This document shows, one piece after another, positions 23,219 through 33,845 of a stretch of DNA of 46,555 bases. Under the pieces are notes generated by a model. It was not told the DNA's origin and ran no database searches. It worked only from the letters and a program-made list of their open reading frames with translations. Both the position numbers and the translations under genes were made by a program. Source of the stretch: Trametes villosa (taxonomy: Eukaryota; Basidiomycota; Agaricomycetes; Polyporales; Polyporaceae); assembly GCA_002964805.2 (NCBI GenBank), contig PUDQ02000115.1, positions 1 to 46,555 of the forward strand, in the 5' to 3' direction. The first letter of the stretch is position 1, and the number at the start of each line of letters is the position of its first letter.

Positions 23219-23917
23219 TTCGGTTGGCTGGAAGAATGCGCCTCTATATCGCCCCGTCCGGCTGTCCTGTAGGAGTACCAGACGTTCGTGTAAGCGGAGA
23301 CCGCCGCTGATATCACATTATTTGAGAATCTAAACTACTGACAACCGTGAACGTAGTAGAGCTGCTTGCGCGTCGACTTGACGTGCTCGGATACTGAGCA
23401 GTGCGCCGCCACCCCAAGCCATGCGCGCCACCCGGATATCGCTACTCTCGCTCACTCCCTAGATACATGTCAATCCCTGCCCGCCAACATACCCCACGAC
23501 ATGACAAGCGAAGCGCTATACACTAGTAGCTGGCGGGATGTTAAGGTGTATTTGGTCGGGAGGGCGGGAGGGCGCGGCAGGAGAGCGCGGCGCGCAATTA
23601 GTACACACACTGGCTAATTTACTTGCTCGAAGCCATGACTATCTGAGTACTGCGTATTGAAGCCTGAAGCTTGAGGCTTGAGGCCGAGGCGCTACTAGGG
23701 CCGTTTGCGTGTGTTCGCAGTGGGCTCTGGCGCCAAGCGGGCGGCTTGCGATCGATATATAATGCAGATTCGCCACCAGCCGCACCGCGGCGACCGCTTG
23801 TCGTTAGCCACTCGGGTACTGCGTCAGTGTCCTGTGCTCGAGCTTACATCCGTATACTGGCTCTGTCTGCTCTCCGGCTAGTAGTACATTCTCACCTTCT
23901 ACAAGGCGACTGATTCA
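23219..23917. other. Spacer between copies 5 and 6
   Basis: No coding signal is seen. A tatttggtcggg element at 23549-23560 resembles the upstream motif of copy 7. A TATA-like string gatatataatg at 23754-23764 lies about 160 bp before the ATG of copy 6. Confidence 0.45.
23754..23764 (+). promoter_or_regulatory. Candidate TATA box of copy 6
   Basis: The AT-rich string gatatataatg stands out in a GC-rich surrounding and is about 155-165 bp upstream of the copy 6 start. Copy 8 has a similar ttgtataata at 30651-30660, at nearly the same distance from its ATG. Confidence 0.35.
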
Positions 23918-25755
23918 ATGCTTTCGTTAGTATCGCTTTCTCAACAGAATATCCTACGATGCTGACGTCTGTCTGCTGGCTACAGCCTACTAAATCTGAA
24001 CCAAGACGTGCTTGTCTGCATATTTGAAGACCTTCAACTGCGGGGGTCCCTCAAGCCCCTATCATTGACCTGCAAGAGCCTTCGTCATACGGCCAAACCT
24101 ATCCTGTTTCGTCGCTGCGGAAAAGTAGAGATCAGTATCGACGGTTCGCCCGTCGGCGCTGGTGTTTTCCCTCCTGAATCGCTGTGGGGATTTATATGGT
24201 GCGTGTAAAGCCTTGCCATGTACCCTATACCAACTCTCTTCCAGCTCTCTTACGATTGAAGAGAAGTGGCCAGAGATAGCTGCACGTAGCAACAGCCTCC
24301 GACCGACCACCGGCGATTGGACTCTTTGCACGTACTTCGATCCTGGCTTCCTCTCCCGCACCTTTCTACGCATGCCCGCCCTGACCACGATCGTGGCCTC
24401 GTCTTACAGCCATGCTCATCACGGACTGCCCTGGCCATCTCTCCGGGCGATGTTCCTCGCCCCTCGGCTTCGGAAACTGGAGATATGCTTCCTCACCATC
24501 TGCACGGACGGGGCGCAAGAAGAAGATTTGGACTTTGAGATGCCACCGCTGACCGCGTTTGAGTATCGACTTAAAACGACGCGCGGCGACCCCTCCTGGT
24601 TCCCCACGGAACGCCACGCCCTCTCAATCCTTCTGCCAAAGTTGAGCGGGTCGTTAGAGAGCCTCACCTTGCCAGTTGAGCCCGCTCCTCTAGACGTCCT
24701 TCAAAACTCGCATTGGCCCAAACTCCGCACCCTCAGCCTCAACGGCGAGACGTCGCCTCTCGTGACGGTCCCCTGCGCCACAGTACTGGGAAACATGCCG
24801 CAGCTCCGCACTCTCCGGATCAGGCTATCGCTACGAGCCGGGGCAAGTCCGCTCATCGTATGGCCTGCCGGCCTCGAGATGGCGTGTCCTTGGCCGAGTC
24901 TCGAGAGCTTCACCATCGGTCATCCGCATGTCGAAGACAGGCTTTACGCGCATCTCCCTCCCTCCCTCACCAAGCTCGCGCTGTGCTTCTCTCCGTTCCA
25001 TTACGAGTATGCCTGGAAGAGGTCTGGTGTATTTGGTGCACGTCGCCTACGCGGATCGCTCCTCACGGCGTCTCACGCGCTACGGCTCTTGACTCAATGT
25101 TCGACGCCCAACCTCTCCGAACTCACGATCGAATTCGACGCTGACGAGCGCGAATTCGACCTCCTCGACACCCTCACTCGTGCTTTCCCTCGCCTCACGT
25201 CGCTGTCCTTGCACGTTTACCGGACGGTGGAGAACCACGCCGACGTCCCTGTGGTAAGTGGGTGTAACGGTCATTGCCATCTTCGCTTGCTGATCGCGCG
25301 CAGGAGCGTGTTGCCCGCGCGCTCGCACCGCTCTCGCGTCTGCGTACCCTGCGGACGTACCTCGGCTTCAAGGCGCTCGACGAGCCATCCCAGTCCTTCC
25401 TGCCGGTACCGGAAAGCTTCCAGTTCCCGGTGGACCCCTTCGAGACGCGCCTCCACTCGGCGCGGGACAGCGCCGCGCGGACGCTCGCGGACACCATGGC
25501 GCCGTCCCTGCAAGACATCGCCCTGCTCCATCCAGCGAAGGGATACCATTGGCGCTGGGTGCGGTACCGGCTCGTGCCTGCGTCCAGACAGCGGACGGCG
25601 GAGGAGGCCCGGACCGAAAGCCGGCCCGAGTGCTACACGCTTCCGGCAAGTACACTGAGCCAACTGCTCCTGCGCCGACGTCTAGATCTGACCAGCAGCT
25701 GGCACAGTATGCGCACGGCGTGCTCCTCGCCGCGCCCGAGCACTACTTCGATTAG
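23918..25755 (+). CDS. F-box/leucine-rich protein, array copy 6 (GC-AG last intron)
   Basis: Exons are 23918-23925, 23986-24198, 24245-25253, 25304-25645 and 25708-25755, giving 539 residues, the same length as copy 1. The first exon reads ATG-CTT-TC, so the protein starts Met-Leu-Ser instead of Met-Pro-Ser. The F-box segment is LNLNQDVLVCIFEDLQLRG and LSLTCKSLRHTAKPILFRRC. Exon 3 includes SLTIEEKWPEIAARSN, LPWPSLRAMFLAPRL, LGNMPQLRTLRI and LSELTIEFDADEREFDLL. The last intron begins gcaagt (25646), not gt, at exactly the place where the other copies have gtaagc or gtgagc. GC-AG splicing is required to reach the conserved final exon YAHGVLLAAPEHYFD. Confidence 0.83.
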
Positions 25756-25765
25756 CTGCAGCTTC

Positions 25766-25796
25766 GTCTATCTCGGCCCGCTGCTGTATGTTGTCC
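25766..25796 (+). promoter_or_regulatory. Conserved 3' UTR element after copy 6
   Basis: The stretch gtctatctcggcccgctgct followed by gtatgttgtcc begins 11 bp after the stop. It matches the elements after copies 1 and 4, with tgtatgttgt unchanged. Confidence 0.35.
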
Positions 25797-26777
25797 GATG
25801 CCAGGTTTCTTCGCAGATCGTCGTGGACGGTACCAGGCTCGCACGAGTCCGAAATCCCATCCGACTGTCAAGGCGTACCCACCCGCTGCGATGCAGCCCT
25901 ACGACAAGACACGCGGCGCGATGTCAAATCAGTCGTAGAGGGTACTAAGAGGCCCTCGATGGACTAGGAGCGTACGCCGAGCGAGTTCCGCGCGCTGGAG
26001 CGCGACCCTCAGGTGACCATGCGTGGTAGCAAGTTGTAACGATGTCGAGCCTTCTCACGCGGTCCGAGTGTTCTGGGACGTACGCAGAGCATGCATTCGC
26101 AATCTCGAAGTGCGGCTTGTGCCTCACAGGAAGAAGTCCAGACAAGTCGGCGGCGGCCGCTGATGCGCGACTCGAGCGCATCCCCACAATCGATGACAAA
26201 AGACAAGGAGCCTTTGAACCAGCGCTGATGCTTCTCTGCCCTAGGTTGCACATGTTCGCGATGGGTCAGTGAGAATACGAGTCATCCTGATCGCAGTTGG
26301 GCTCGTTCGCTGCGTGTGTGTGGGCGCACGCGCTACGCCCGTGTCGGGTACTGATATCGGTGGCGCTTCTCAGGCCAATACAACAACAACGCTAGAAGCT
26401 TACCATGAGCGCGAGCCTGTGACATGGGCGGTATCGATGACAGTTAGGATGCGCACGGTGTTGCGAGGCCGCTCTGTGCTCAGCGCGCTGGGGTGCGTTC
26501 TTTCGTTCGGACGGTGCTGCTCTCCTGCAAGGGGCTTCTCCTGCTCCGAGGTCGCCGAACTGAGACCCAGTCGGCCGTCCGATGCGGAGGCGGGGCCGGA
26601 ATGTCATGGAAGGCTCGGAAGTTATATTCGGCTACGAGATGTATCGTACGTGCAGAACGACGTGTGAGTGAGAGGACGGGCGCGCCGACCGAGGCGTGGT
26701 ATATTCGCCGAGGCGCCACACGCTCCCAAGTCGATGCATATGAGCACTGCATGTCGAAATGTAATGCACACTGTTCC

Positions 26778-27557
26778 CTACAGTCGACAATCGACAAGAC
26801 CAGGCTTGCGAGACGGCGCGGCCAAACGCCACCCATGGACGAAGCGCACTGCGGGGAGAGGTCGCGATCGCACTTTGTCGGTGATATCGCGAACCCCTTC
26901 CCGCGTGCGATCTACAGAGTCTCCAGTCGCGACGCGCACACGCGTGCTCAACCCCGAATGAAGCCCGGCTCGACGACGCGTCCTTGCGTGACACAACCGC
27001 ATGCGGTGCTCGTTGAATCGCCTACTCACAAGTTCTCCCGGGGCCCGCTGATGTCCCAGTAACACGTTGGGTAGCGCAGCTGGCTTCCCGGCCGTGATCG
27101 ACGCCGACATCCAGGTCCTGGGCACTATGGGCGCAGGCGAGTGGCGGAGGAGCGCCAGCTGTTGGCGACATAGATCCAGGGTATACGTGCAGCGCTCGAG
27201 AGTCGATGCGGTGAGCTGCCGGGGCGTAGTAGGCCTACCAGTGGCGTCCGACATGCGAGATGGCTGGTCCAACGCCGAGGTCAAACCGATCAGAGCCCGT
27301 CTAACGTCACAGGCATTGCGCGGGGCGGCGGCGCCAGCGACTGGCGGGACGGATCTGGCGGCCGCCACGACCCTGCGGGGCTGCGTCAGACTAGTAGCGC
27401 TGCGCAGCTGACGTCCAGCCTCGAGCCCCGCCCCTCGCTTCCGCAGAAAGCCGTCTCGCGCCCGCCAAAGATGGTCATCGGAGCGGAGTAGACGTTCGGT
27501 GCTGAACGGCGCGAGGTCCGTAGGCGCGCCTATGGGCGCGCGAGGTTGCGCGCGCAT
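26778..27557 (-). CDS. Doubtful 259-codon open frame in block S
   Basis: The frame starts MRAQPRAPIGAPTDLAPFST and is rich in Arg, Ala, Pro and Thr, as expected from GC-rich non-coding DNA. The related sequence at 19496-20009 starts with nearly the same 25 residues but then needs frame changes to follow. No domain, signal peptide or membrane segment is visible. It could be a decayed gene carried along with the F-box module, or a chance frame. I list it because it is the longest frame in the spacer and its start is shared by two blocks. Confidence 0.12.
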   Translation of the reverse strand: MRAQPRAPIGAPTDLAPFSTERLLRSDDHLWRARDGFLRKRGAGLEAGRQLRSATSLTQPRRVVAAARSVPPVAGAAAPRNACDVRRALIGLTSALDQPSRMSDATGRPTTPRQLTASTLERCTYTLDLCRQQLALLRHSPAPIVPRTWMSASITAGKPAALPNVLLGHQRAPGELVSRRFNEHRMRLCHARTRRRAGLHSGLSTRVRVATGDSVDRTREGVRDITDKVRSRPLPAVRFVHGWRLAAPSRKPGLVDCRL

Positions 27558-28448
27558 GCGCTGGCCGTGTGTCCAGCATCCGGGAACGCCGGGCCCGATT
27601 CCGGGGCGAAGAGTCCTTCCGGAGCGAATGGGAGGCAGGAGGGAGACTCGTGTTATGTCCTTCGTCGACAGATGATCGGCGGTCTGCTGGGTGGCGCAGA
27701 GGAGGGGCGCGGTTCTCGGATGTAGTTATCTTGTGGAAGAACAAGCGAGGCGAAACACATAGAGCAGAAGATTCTCGAGGCTACGAACCGTCTATGCATG
27801 CTCCTGAGGACAGCCCGCGCTGTGCACCACATCGCATGGGTAAATATGTCGCGCCATAGAAGAGGCCACGCGTTTCGGCGGGGCTGGGTAGACCGCCCTC
27901 GGACTTGTGAGGGCTGCTGTGCAATCAGTCCCCGGAGGTATGCCGTCGGGGTTGTGCGAGCTTACCGGTGGAGGAGAGGCGGCGGGAACGCCCGCTCTAG
28001 GCGCCAAGAGTACGACGCCGAGGCATGCAAAGGGAGCACTCGGGGCAGGAACCTGAAGACAGCAAGAAATCCACGCTATACGCAGAGGTGGGCCAGCGTG
28101 GCGAGGACGGGAGCCGGCAGCGTATAGGAGGCAGAACGGGGCGTAGCAGAGTAAATTGGTCACCACGTCTACTACACAAGGCAACGCAGTCCGGGCAGCG
28201 AGATCTAACGCAGACAGAGGGTCCCGCAAAGCCGTCGAATGGTCATGAGAGAGCGAGTACCGAGCGAGAGTTAGTAACGCCGAAAAAACGCGAGGTCGCG
28301 GGCGCCTAGCTGACCCTCATTTAGCGCAATGCTTACGCATGTTTGGTCGGGCTGGGCGGCGGGCGCAGCGGGAGAGCAGTACTGAGCACGCACAACCATG
28401 CCACCACGTTTCCCATCTACTACGAGTCGCATCGTCGTATGTTATGAG

Positions 28449-30381
28449 ATGGGCCTACGCGCTCTCAGGAGACTGTTCTTCCTGAGACTCAAGAAATCCC
28501 TGCACAAACGCTTACCCTCGCACGCCCCTGCGGATCTTGACGCCGATCCTACTCACTCTGCCAGCTGGTGAGCTGAACAGCGATTACTTTCCGTCAGTGA
28601 TTCATCGCACAAATCACTTCGCAATTATTGACACCCGGTCTTTACAGCGTACTTGAGCTTAACGAGGACGTATTGTTCTGTATACTTGAAGTAGTCTCTC
28701 CGCAACAATGTCTCCGGAACATCTCTCAAACCTGCAGGCTTCTCCGCAATCTAGCGAAGCCGTTACTATTCAGACAGTGCTATATAACAATCAGCTCCGA
28801 GTCGCAGATGATATACGACTTGCCCCCACACGCGCTGTGGCAATATATCAGGTATGTTCCACAATCGGATTTCTGTCCGGTTCCATGCTATTGAACCCGC
28901 CTAGGCATCTCTCGATTAGGGAGAAGTGGCCAGAGCGTCCCATTTTCATGGACGACGGTCAAAGTCAACCTCAACCGACTCTCTGTTGCTGCTTTACGCC
29001 CGGATTCCCCTCACGCATGCTTCAAGGCATGCCTCTCTTGAAGAGACTCACTCTATCGTCACCTGCCACAGCGCACGGTCTACCCTGGTCATCTCTGAAG
29101 ACCATACTCGCTACGCCACACATCCGCGAGCTCGAAATTCGTGGCCTTGTTCCATGTACCTTGGGAGCGGAAGCGGAAGACCTGAATATCGAGGTGGCAC
29201 CCCTGACGTCGTTCATCTACTTGCCTAGCTCCGCCCGGGACGACCTGCGTGCGTACCGCACCGAACAAGACGCGCTTGCAATCCTCCTGAAGAAGATCTG
29301 CCCTTCGCTCCAGCCGCTTGATGTTCCTGTTGACTCTGTTCCTCTTGAAGTTCTTCGGAATACTCGCTGGCCGGAGCTGCGTAACCTTACGCTGTTCGGG
29401 GAGACACCCCGCGATCTCCCGACCCCCTATGCCACCATACTCGGCAACATGTCCCAGCTCCGCACTCTCAACCTCTGGCTCTCGCTCCGCCCCCAGGTCA
29501 GCGCCCCAGTCACCTGGCCATCCAATCATCCCGCGGCGTTTCCGTGGCCCTCTCTCCGGTCCCTCGATATACGTCATCCACACCCCGACGACCCACTATA
29601 CGATCACCTCCCTTCCACCCTTCGGCATCTCCGTCTTTGCTCCTCGCCTTACCACTTCGATTACCGCTGGGCGGCGTATGGGGTGATCCGGGAGCGACAG
29701 CTACAGGGCCCGTTGCTCACAGCGTCGCAGACGCTCGCCCTGCTGAGCCGGTGCCAACTCCCGCAGCTCCGCGAACTCGCCGTCGAGTTCCTTATGGACG
29801 GCCGCGAGTTCGACGTCTTGCACCTCATCACCGCTGCATTTCCCGGCTTGACCTCGCTCACCGTCAACTTCTACTATGAGGAGGCGCAGAGGCATCCCGA
29901 CGTGCCCGTGGTGAGCTCATCCCGTGTCCGCCGGGTCTCGATACACCCGCTGACCATCTGTGTAGCGGCGCATCGCTCAGGCCCTCGCGCCACTCACGTG
30001 TCTGCAGAGCCTCCGCACACACCTCGGCTTCTCGCCGATCTTCGTCGTCCCATACGACTACAATCCGGAGCACCCTTTCCCGGAGGACATCAGGCTGCAG
30101 GAAGCGCGCGACCGGGCCGCCAAGGAATTCGCAAACGCTCTGGGAGCATCCGTGCGCGACATCTTCATCCTGCATCCGCTCCACCCGGACCTACACTGGG
30201 TGCGCTACCGCGTCGTGCAGGGAGGGAGGCAGCGCCAAGCCGACGAGCAGGGCTACGAGCTCGAGGTGAGCGTTTACAAGCTCTGCGGCGCGCCGCTTTG
30301 CGAATTGATGATGGTTATGTGTAGTATGCGCGCGGGACGCTTTTTGCGGCGCGAGAGCCCGGGGGCCACATCCGCTTCTAA
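28449..30381 (+). CDS. F-box/leucine-rich protein, array copy 7 (shifted first donor)
   Basis: Exons are 28449-28567, 28648-28851, 28905-29910, 29966-30265 and 30325-30381, giving 561 residues. The first exon starts MGLRALRRLFFLRLKKS and aligns with copy 8. The donor used by copy 8 (cc|gtcagt) has an equivalent at 28593, but reaching it would pass a TGA and the wrong phase. The upstream gtgagc at 28568 restores phase 2 and gives an 80-nt intron. The F-box segment is LNEDVLFCILEVVSPQQCL and ISQTCRLLRNLAKPLLFRQC. Exon 3 includes HLSIREKWPERP, LPWSSLKTILATPHI and LRELAVEFLMDGREFDVLHL. The last exon ends YARGTLFAAREPGGHIRF. Confidence 0.8.
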
Positions 30382-30809
30382 AGAGATGGCTAGCGTCGAC
30401 TCGCTCTGAGGGTGTTCCCCGTCAGTGGATACTACTCATTGCTTTACAGATGTCGTTCTCGCATGTTCTGTACAGCTCTACTAGAGCACTGGCATCGCTC
30501 AACTCGAATGACGGACTCCACGACTGCCAGTGCGTTCTGCTACAGTATTCAATATATCGCTGTATTCCACCATGGCGCGCGTGGCACGGGGCTACTATGC
30601 TGGCGGCGCGCCCGCGCACTCCGCCCTCGACCCACTGGACGATGCGCCCGTTGTATAATATGCGGCCAATCGTTATGTTAAGTATCCGGGCGGGCCCCCA
30701 ACGGGATATTTGTAGATGTTTGGTCCACGTGCAAGGCGTGCGTGGCGACGAAGTGCCAGTGCCACACGCGGTTTCTCAGCTACGACTCATCTCGTCTTCA
30801 GATCGTGAC
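30382..30809. other. Spacer between copies 7 and 8
   Basis: No gene is seen. It contains a TATA-like ttgtataata (30651-30660) and the shared upstream motif (30708-30727), both consistent with a promoter for copy 8. Confidence 0.5.
30708..30727 (+). promoter_or_regulatory. Shared array upstream motif, copy 8
   Basis: The sequence atttgtagatgtttggtcca lies about 83-102 bp before the ATG of copy 8. It combines the left half of the copy 1 element with the right half of the copy 2 element. Confidence 0.4.
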
Positions 30810-32772
30810 ATGGGCATACGCGCTTTCCTAACACTCTTCTTCCCGACATCGAGCACTCGCTATTCTGGACAATTGCTCCCGTCTGCCCCAGATCCAGACT
30901 TGAACCCTGCGATTCACGAGCCGAACGATTACTATCCGTCAGTATGTCGCTGCAAAGCAATCTCGCAGTTGTTAACTCTGTGGCGCCACAGCATACTCAG
31001 ATTGAACGAGGACGTATGGATCTATATACTTGAAGCAATATCTTCCTACCACTACCTCCAGAATATCTCCCAAACTTGCAGGCTTCTCCGCGAGTTGGCC
31101 AAGCCGCTGCTGTTCAGACATTGCCGCATCACAATCAGCTCGTCGACTGCGAACACCTTGGCCCCACACGCACTGTGGCAATATCTCAGGTATGTGACAA
31201 GACCGAATGTCTATGTGTATGCTGTTGAATCCGAATAGGCATCTCACACTTTCGGAGAAATGGCCTGAGCGTCCCCTGTACACGGACTCGGACGATGGTC
31301 AGAATCCGCCCGAAATGGTTCTATGTCGCTGTTTCAACGCCGACTTTCTCTCGCACGCACTTCAAGGTATGCCTCTGTTGAGCAGACTCACCATATCGTC
31401 ACCCGAGTCCCACCGGTTACCCTGGTCGTCTTTGAAGGTGATACTCGCTGCTCGACACATTTCTAAGCTAGAGATTCGCGGTCTGACTCCATGTACCATG
31501 GGAGCAGGCGCGGAAGACCTAGATATTGAAGATACACCTCTGACATCGTTCGTCTACTCGCCCCGCTCCGCACGGGGCGACCCCCGCGGGTACCGCACGG
31601 AGCACGACGCACTTGCCATCCTGCTGAAGAAGACGAGCAGCTCGCTGGAGAATCTTGAGATACCTGTAGACTCTTCACCCCTGGAGGTCCTTCAACTGTC
31701 TTGTTGGCCTCGACTGCGCGACCTCACGCTGCTGGGAGAGACACCTTCTTATCTCCCGGTTCCCTATGCGGCCATCCTGGGCAACATGTGCGAGCTGCGC
31801 ACTCTCAACCTTGGGCTATCGCTTCGCCCCCACGTCAGCGCGCCTGTCATCTGGCCTCCCAATCATGAAGCAGCGTGTCCATGGCCCTCTCTCCAGTCTC
31901 TCGATATACGCCACCCACATCCCGACGACTCAGTATATCAGCATCTCCCATCTACTCTTCGCACATTGCGTCTTTGCTCCACCCCCTACCATTTCGACTA
32001 CCGTTGGCAGTTTTCAGGGGACATTCGAGCACGCCAGCTGCAGGGCCCACTGCTGACAGCGTCCCAGACGCTTGAGCTACTACGTCGGTGCCACCTGGAT
32101 CTCCGCGAACTTGCCGTCGAGTTCCTTGCGGACGGCCGCGAGCTCGAGGTCTTGCACCTCATTTCGGCCACATTTCCCGATCTGACCTCACTCACCGTCA
32201 ACTTCTACTACGAATCAAGGCTAGAGAAACATACCGATGTGCCCGTCGTGAGCTCATCTACTAGTCTCGCGTTCGCTACATCTCCATATACTTGCTGACC
32301 ATCCGCGCAGCGGCGCTTCGCGCAGGCTCTCGCGCCCCTCACACATCTGCAGACCCTCCGAACGTACCTCGGATTCACGCCAACGTTCGATACGCCTCCG
32401 CCTCGCGTTGACGTTCCAGGCCCGTACAATCCCAACTGGGTGCGCCCGCGTCCAGCGGAGGACGTCCGTCTTCAGGAGGCCCGCGACTGGGCGGCCAGGG
32501 AATTTGCAGACACCCTGGCAGCATCCGTGCGCAACATCCTCATCTTACACCCGTCCATGTCGTCGCGGTACTGGGTACAGTACCGCGTCGTCCCGGGAGG
32601 GACTCGCAGGGCTCCGCAGCGCCCGCCCGCCGAGCAGGGGTATCAGCTCAACGTGAGTGTTCATGCGCTGTGGTGTTGTCTTCTTCGACTCTTTGACGGT
32701 TATCTGTAGTATGCGCGCGGTACGCTCCTTGTGGCGCCGGAGCCTGTACTGGCGTACTATCCCCGCTGGTGA
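30810..32772 (+). CDS. F-box/leucine-rich protein, array copy 8 (long first exon)
   Basis: Exons are 30810-30937, 30992-31189, 31239-32247, 32311-32652 and 32710-32772, giving 579 residues. The first exon starts MGIRAFLTLFFPTSSTRYS. The F-box segment is LNEDVWIYILEAISSYHYL and ISQTCRLLRELAKPLLFRHC. Exon 3 has HLTLSEKWPERPLY, LPWSSLKVILAARHI, ILGNMCELRTLNLGLSL and LRELAVEFLADGRELEVLHL. Exon 4 has LQTLRTYLGFTP and RYWVQYRVVP. The terminal exon YARGTLLVAPEPVLAYYPRW is the longest of the 7/8 pair. It is the last array member; no further copy is seen to the right. Confidence 0.85.
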
Positions 32773-33845
32773 AGTGAATGTTCATCTCGACTCGTGCTCG
32801 CTCGGAGGGCGCGCCCGGTCAGTACTCAGTCAGTACTCCCATGGTTTCTCAGGCCTGTCGCTCATATCCGGTACAGCTCGAGAACAGTAGTACTGTTCCG
32901 CCCGAATGACGCCCTGGCGTATATCCTACGCGCTCCTGTATTCTAGTATGACGCGCGCTGTGCGAAATATTCCCGTCGCGCGGTCGTGTATTTCACCCTA
33001 GCCCGCGGCCTATGCGACGACTGGTTCAGTGCGGAATGTGTAAACTATCGCTATGTTGACCTTCCTGCACGCGTACAAGTACGCGTTGTGTTGATTCTCT
33101 GCCATCCCGTCTCGGACCTCTATGTCGCGCGAGAGCTGTCCTGCCTTTGTGTGTTCTGAACATGAGGGTGCGCTCGATAGACTGGGAGCGCTTGAGCGCT
33201 TGATCAGACCGTGAGACGCCGAAGGCACTTTTCTTACCGCTGCCGGATTTGGCCGTTCAACTTGAACGTCTCGCCACAAACGTGCTCCTACGCAAACGCC
33301 GACTAACGGACGCAAGTCGTGCACTCTGGATATACGAACAGAACGACAAAATACTCAGCTGGCGACCGTCAAGGGTGAGTCCAAGTCACGAGAGTCGCAC
33401 CGCGGCAACACGCGTTGATTTGTTGAAGTGACGGGGGTAGGACTCCCCATTGTCCTCGCGCCGGGTCCCGGACACTGGAGTCAGCCAAAGGTATTTATCC
33501 TTTCTGGGGCTTGATATTAAGACGGTGCGCCCCTCAGAGCCACTCTGGATTGCTCTTGCGCATCGTCAATTTAACAGCGCACTCACGTCTTGTCGCCAGT
33601 GCACTGGCGAAAAGTCGGCTTCTATCGTCGAGTCTTAAGCACGACGCTATTTTCCTGCGGTCGGTAAGCACATGCCTCCCTCAATTTGTCATAATGAACC
33701 GCGCTGATGGAAAACTCCGACGGGTCCACGATTATGCATGGCGCGGCCACCTGCCTCTTGTGGTCGGCGCTTGGGCATCCGTCCTTTGTTCCTCTTAGCC
33801 ACCACCTCGAACACCCGAAACTCAACCACAACAGGAGACTATAAG
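32773..33845. other. Spacer between the F-box array and the kinase gene
   Basis: No gene or repeat is recognised over about 1.07 kb. Short frames on both strands lack domain content. The kinase promoter should lie in its right part; I see no strong TATA box. Confidence 0.45.

Larger units (their letters stand above)
25756..28448. repeat. Spacer with duplicated block S, copy 3
   Basis: This is the partner of 18105 to about 21250, in the same order and orientation. It contains a 259-codon minus-strand open frame at 26778-27557. The matching frame is interrupted in the other block, so coding status is doubtful. Toward the right end, the upstream motif gcatgtttggtcgg (28338-28351) and a G/C-rich tract resemble the region before copy 6 and precede copy 7. 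Confidence 0.6.

Noticed and set aside
28593..28598. gtcagt as the first donor of copy 7, by analogy with copy 8
   Set aside because: The exon would contain a TGA and join in the wrong phase; the gtgagc at 28568 gives a complete frame.
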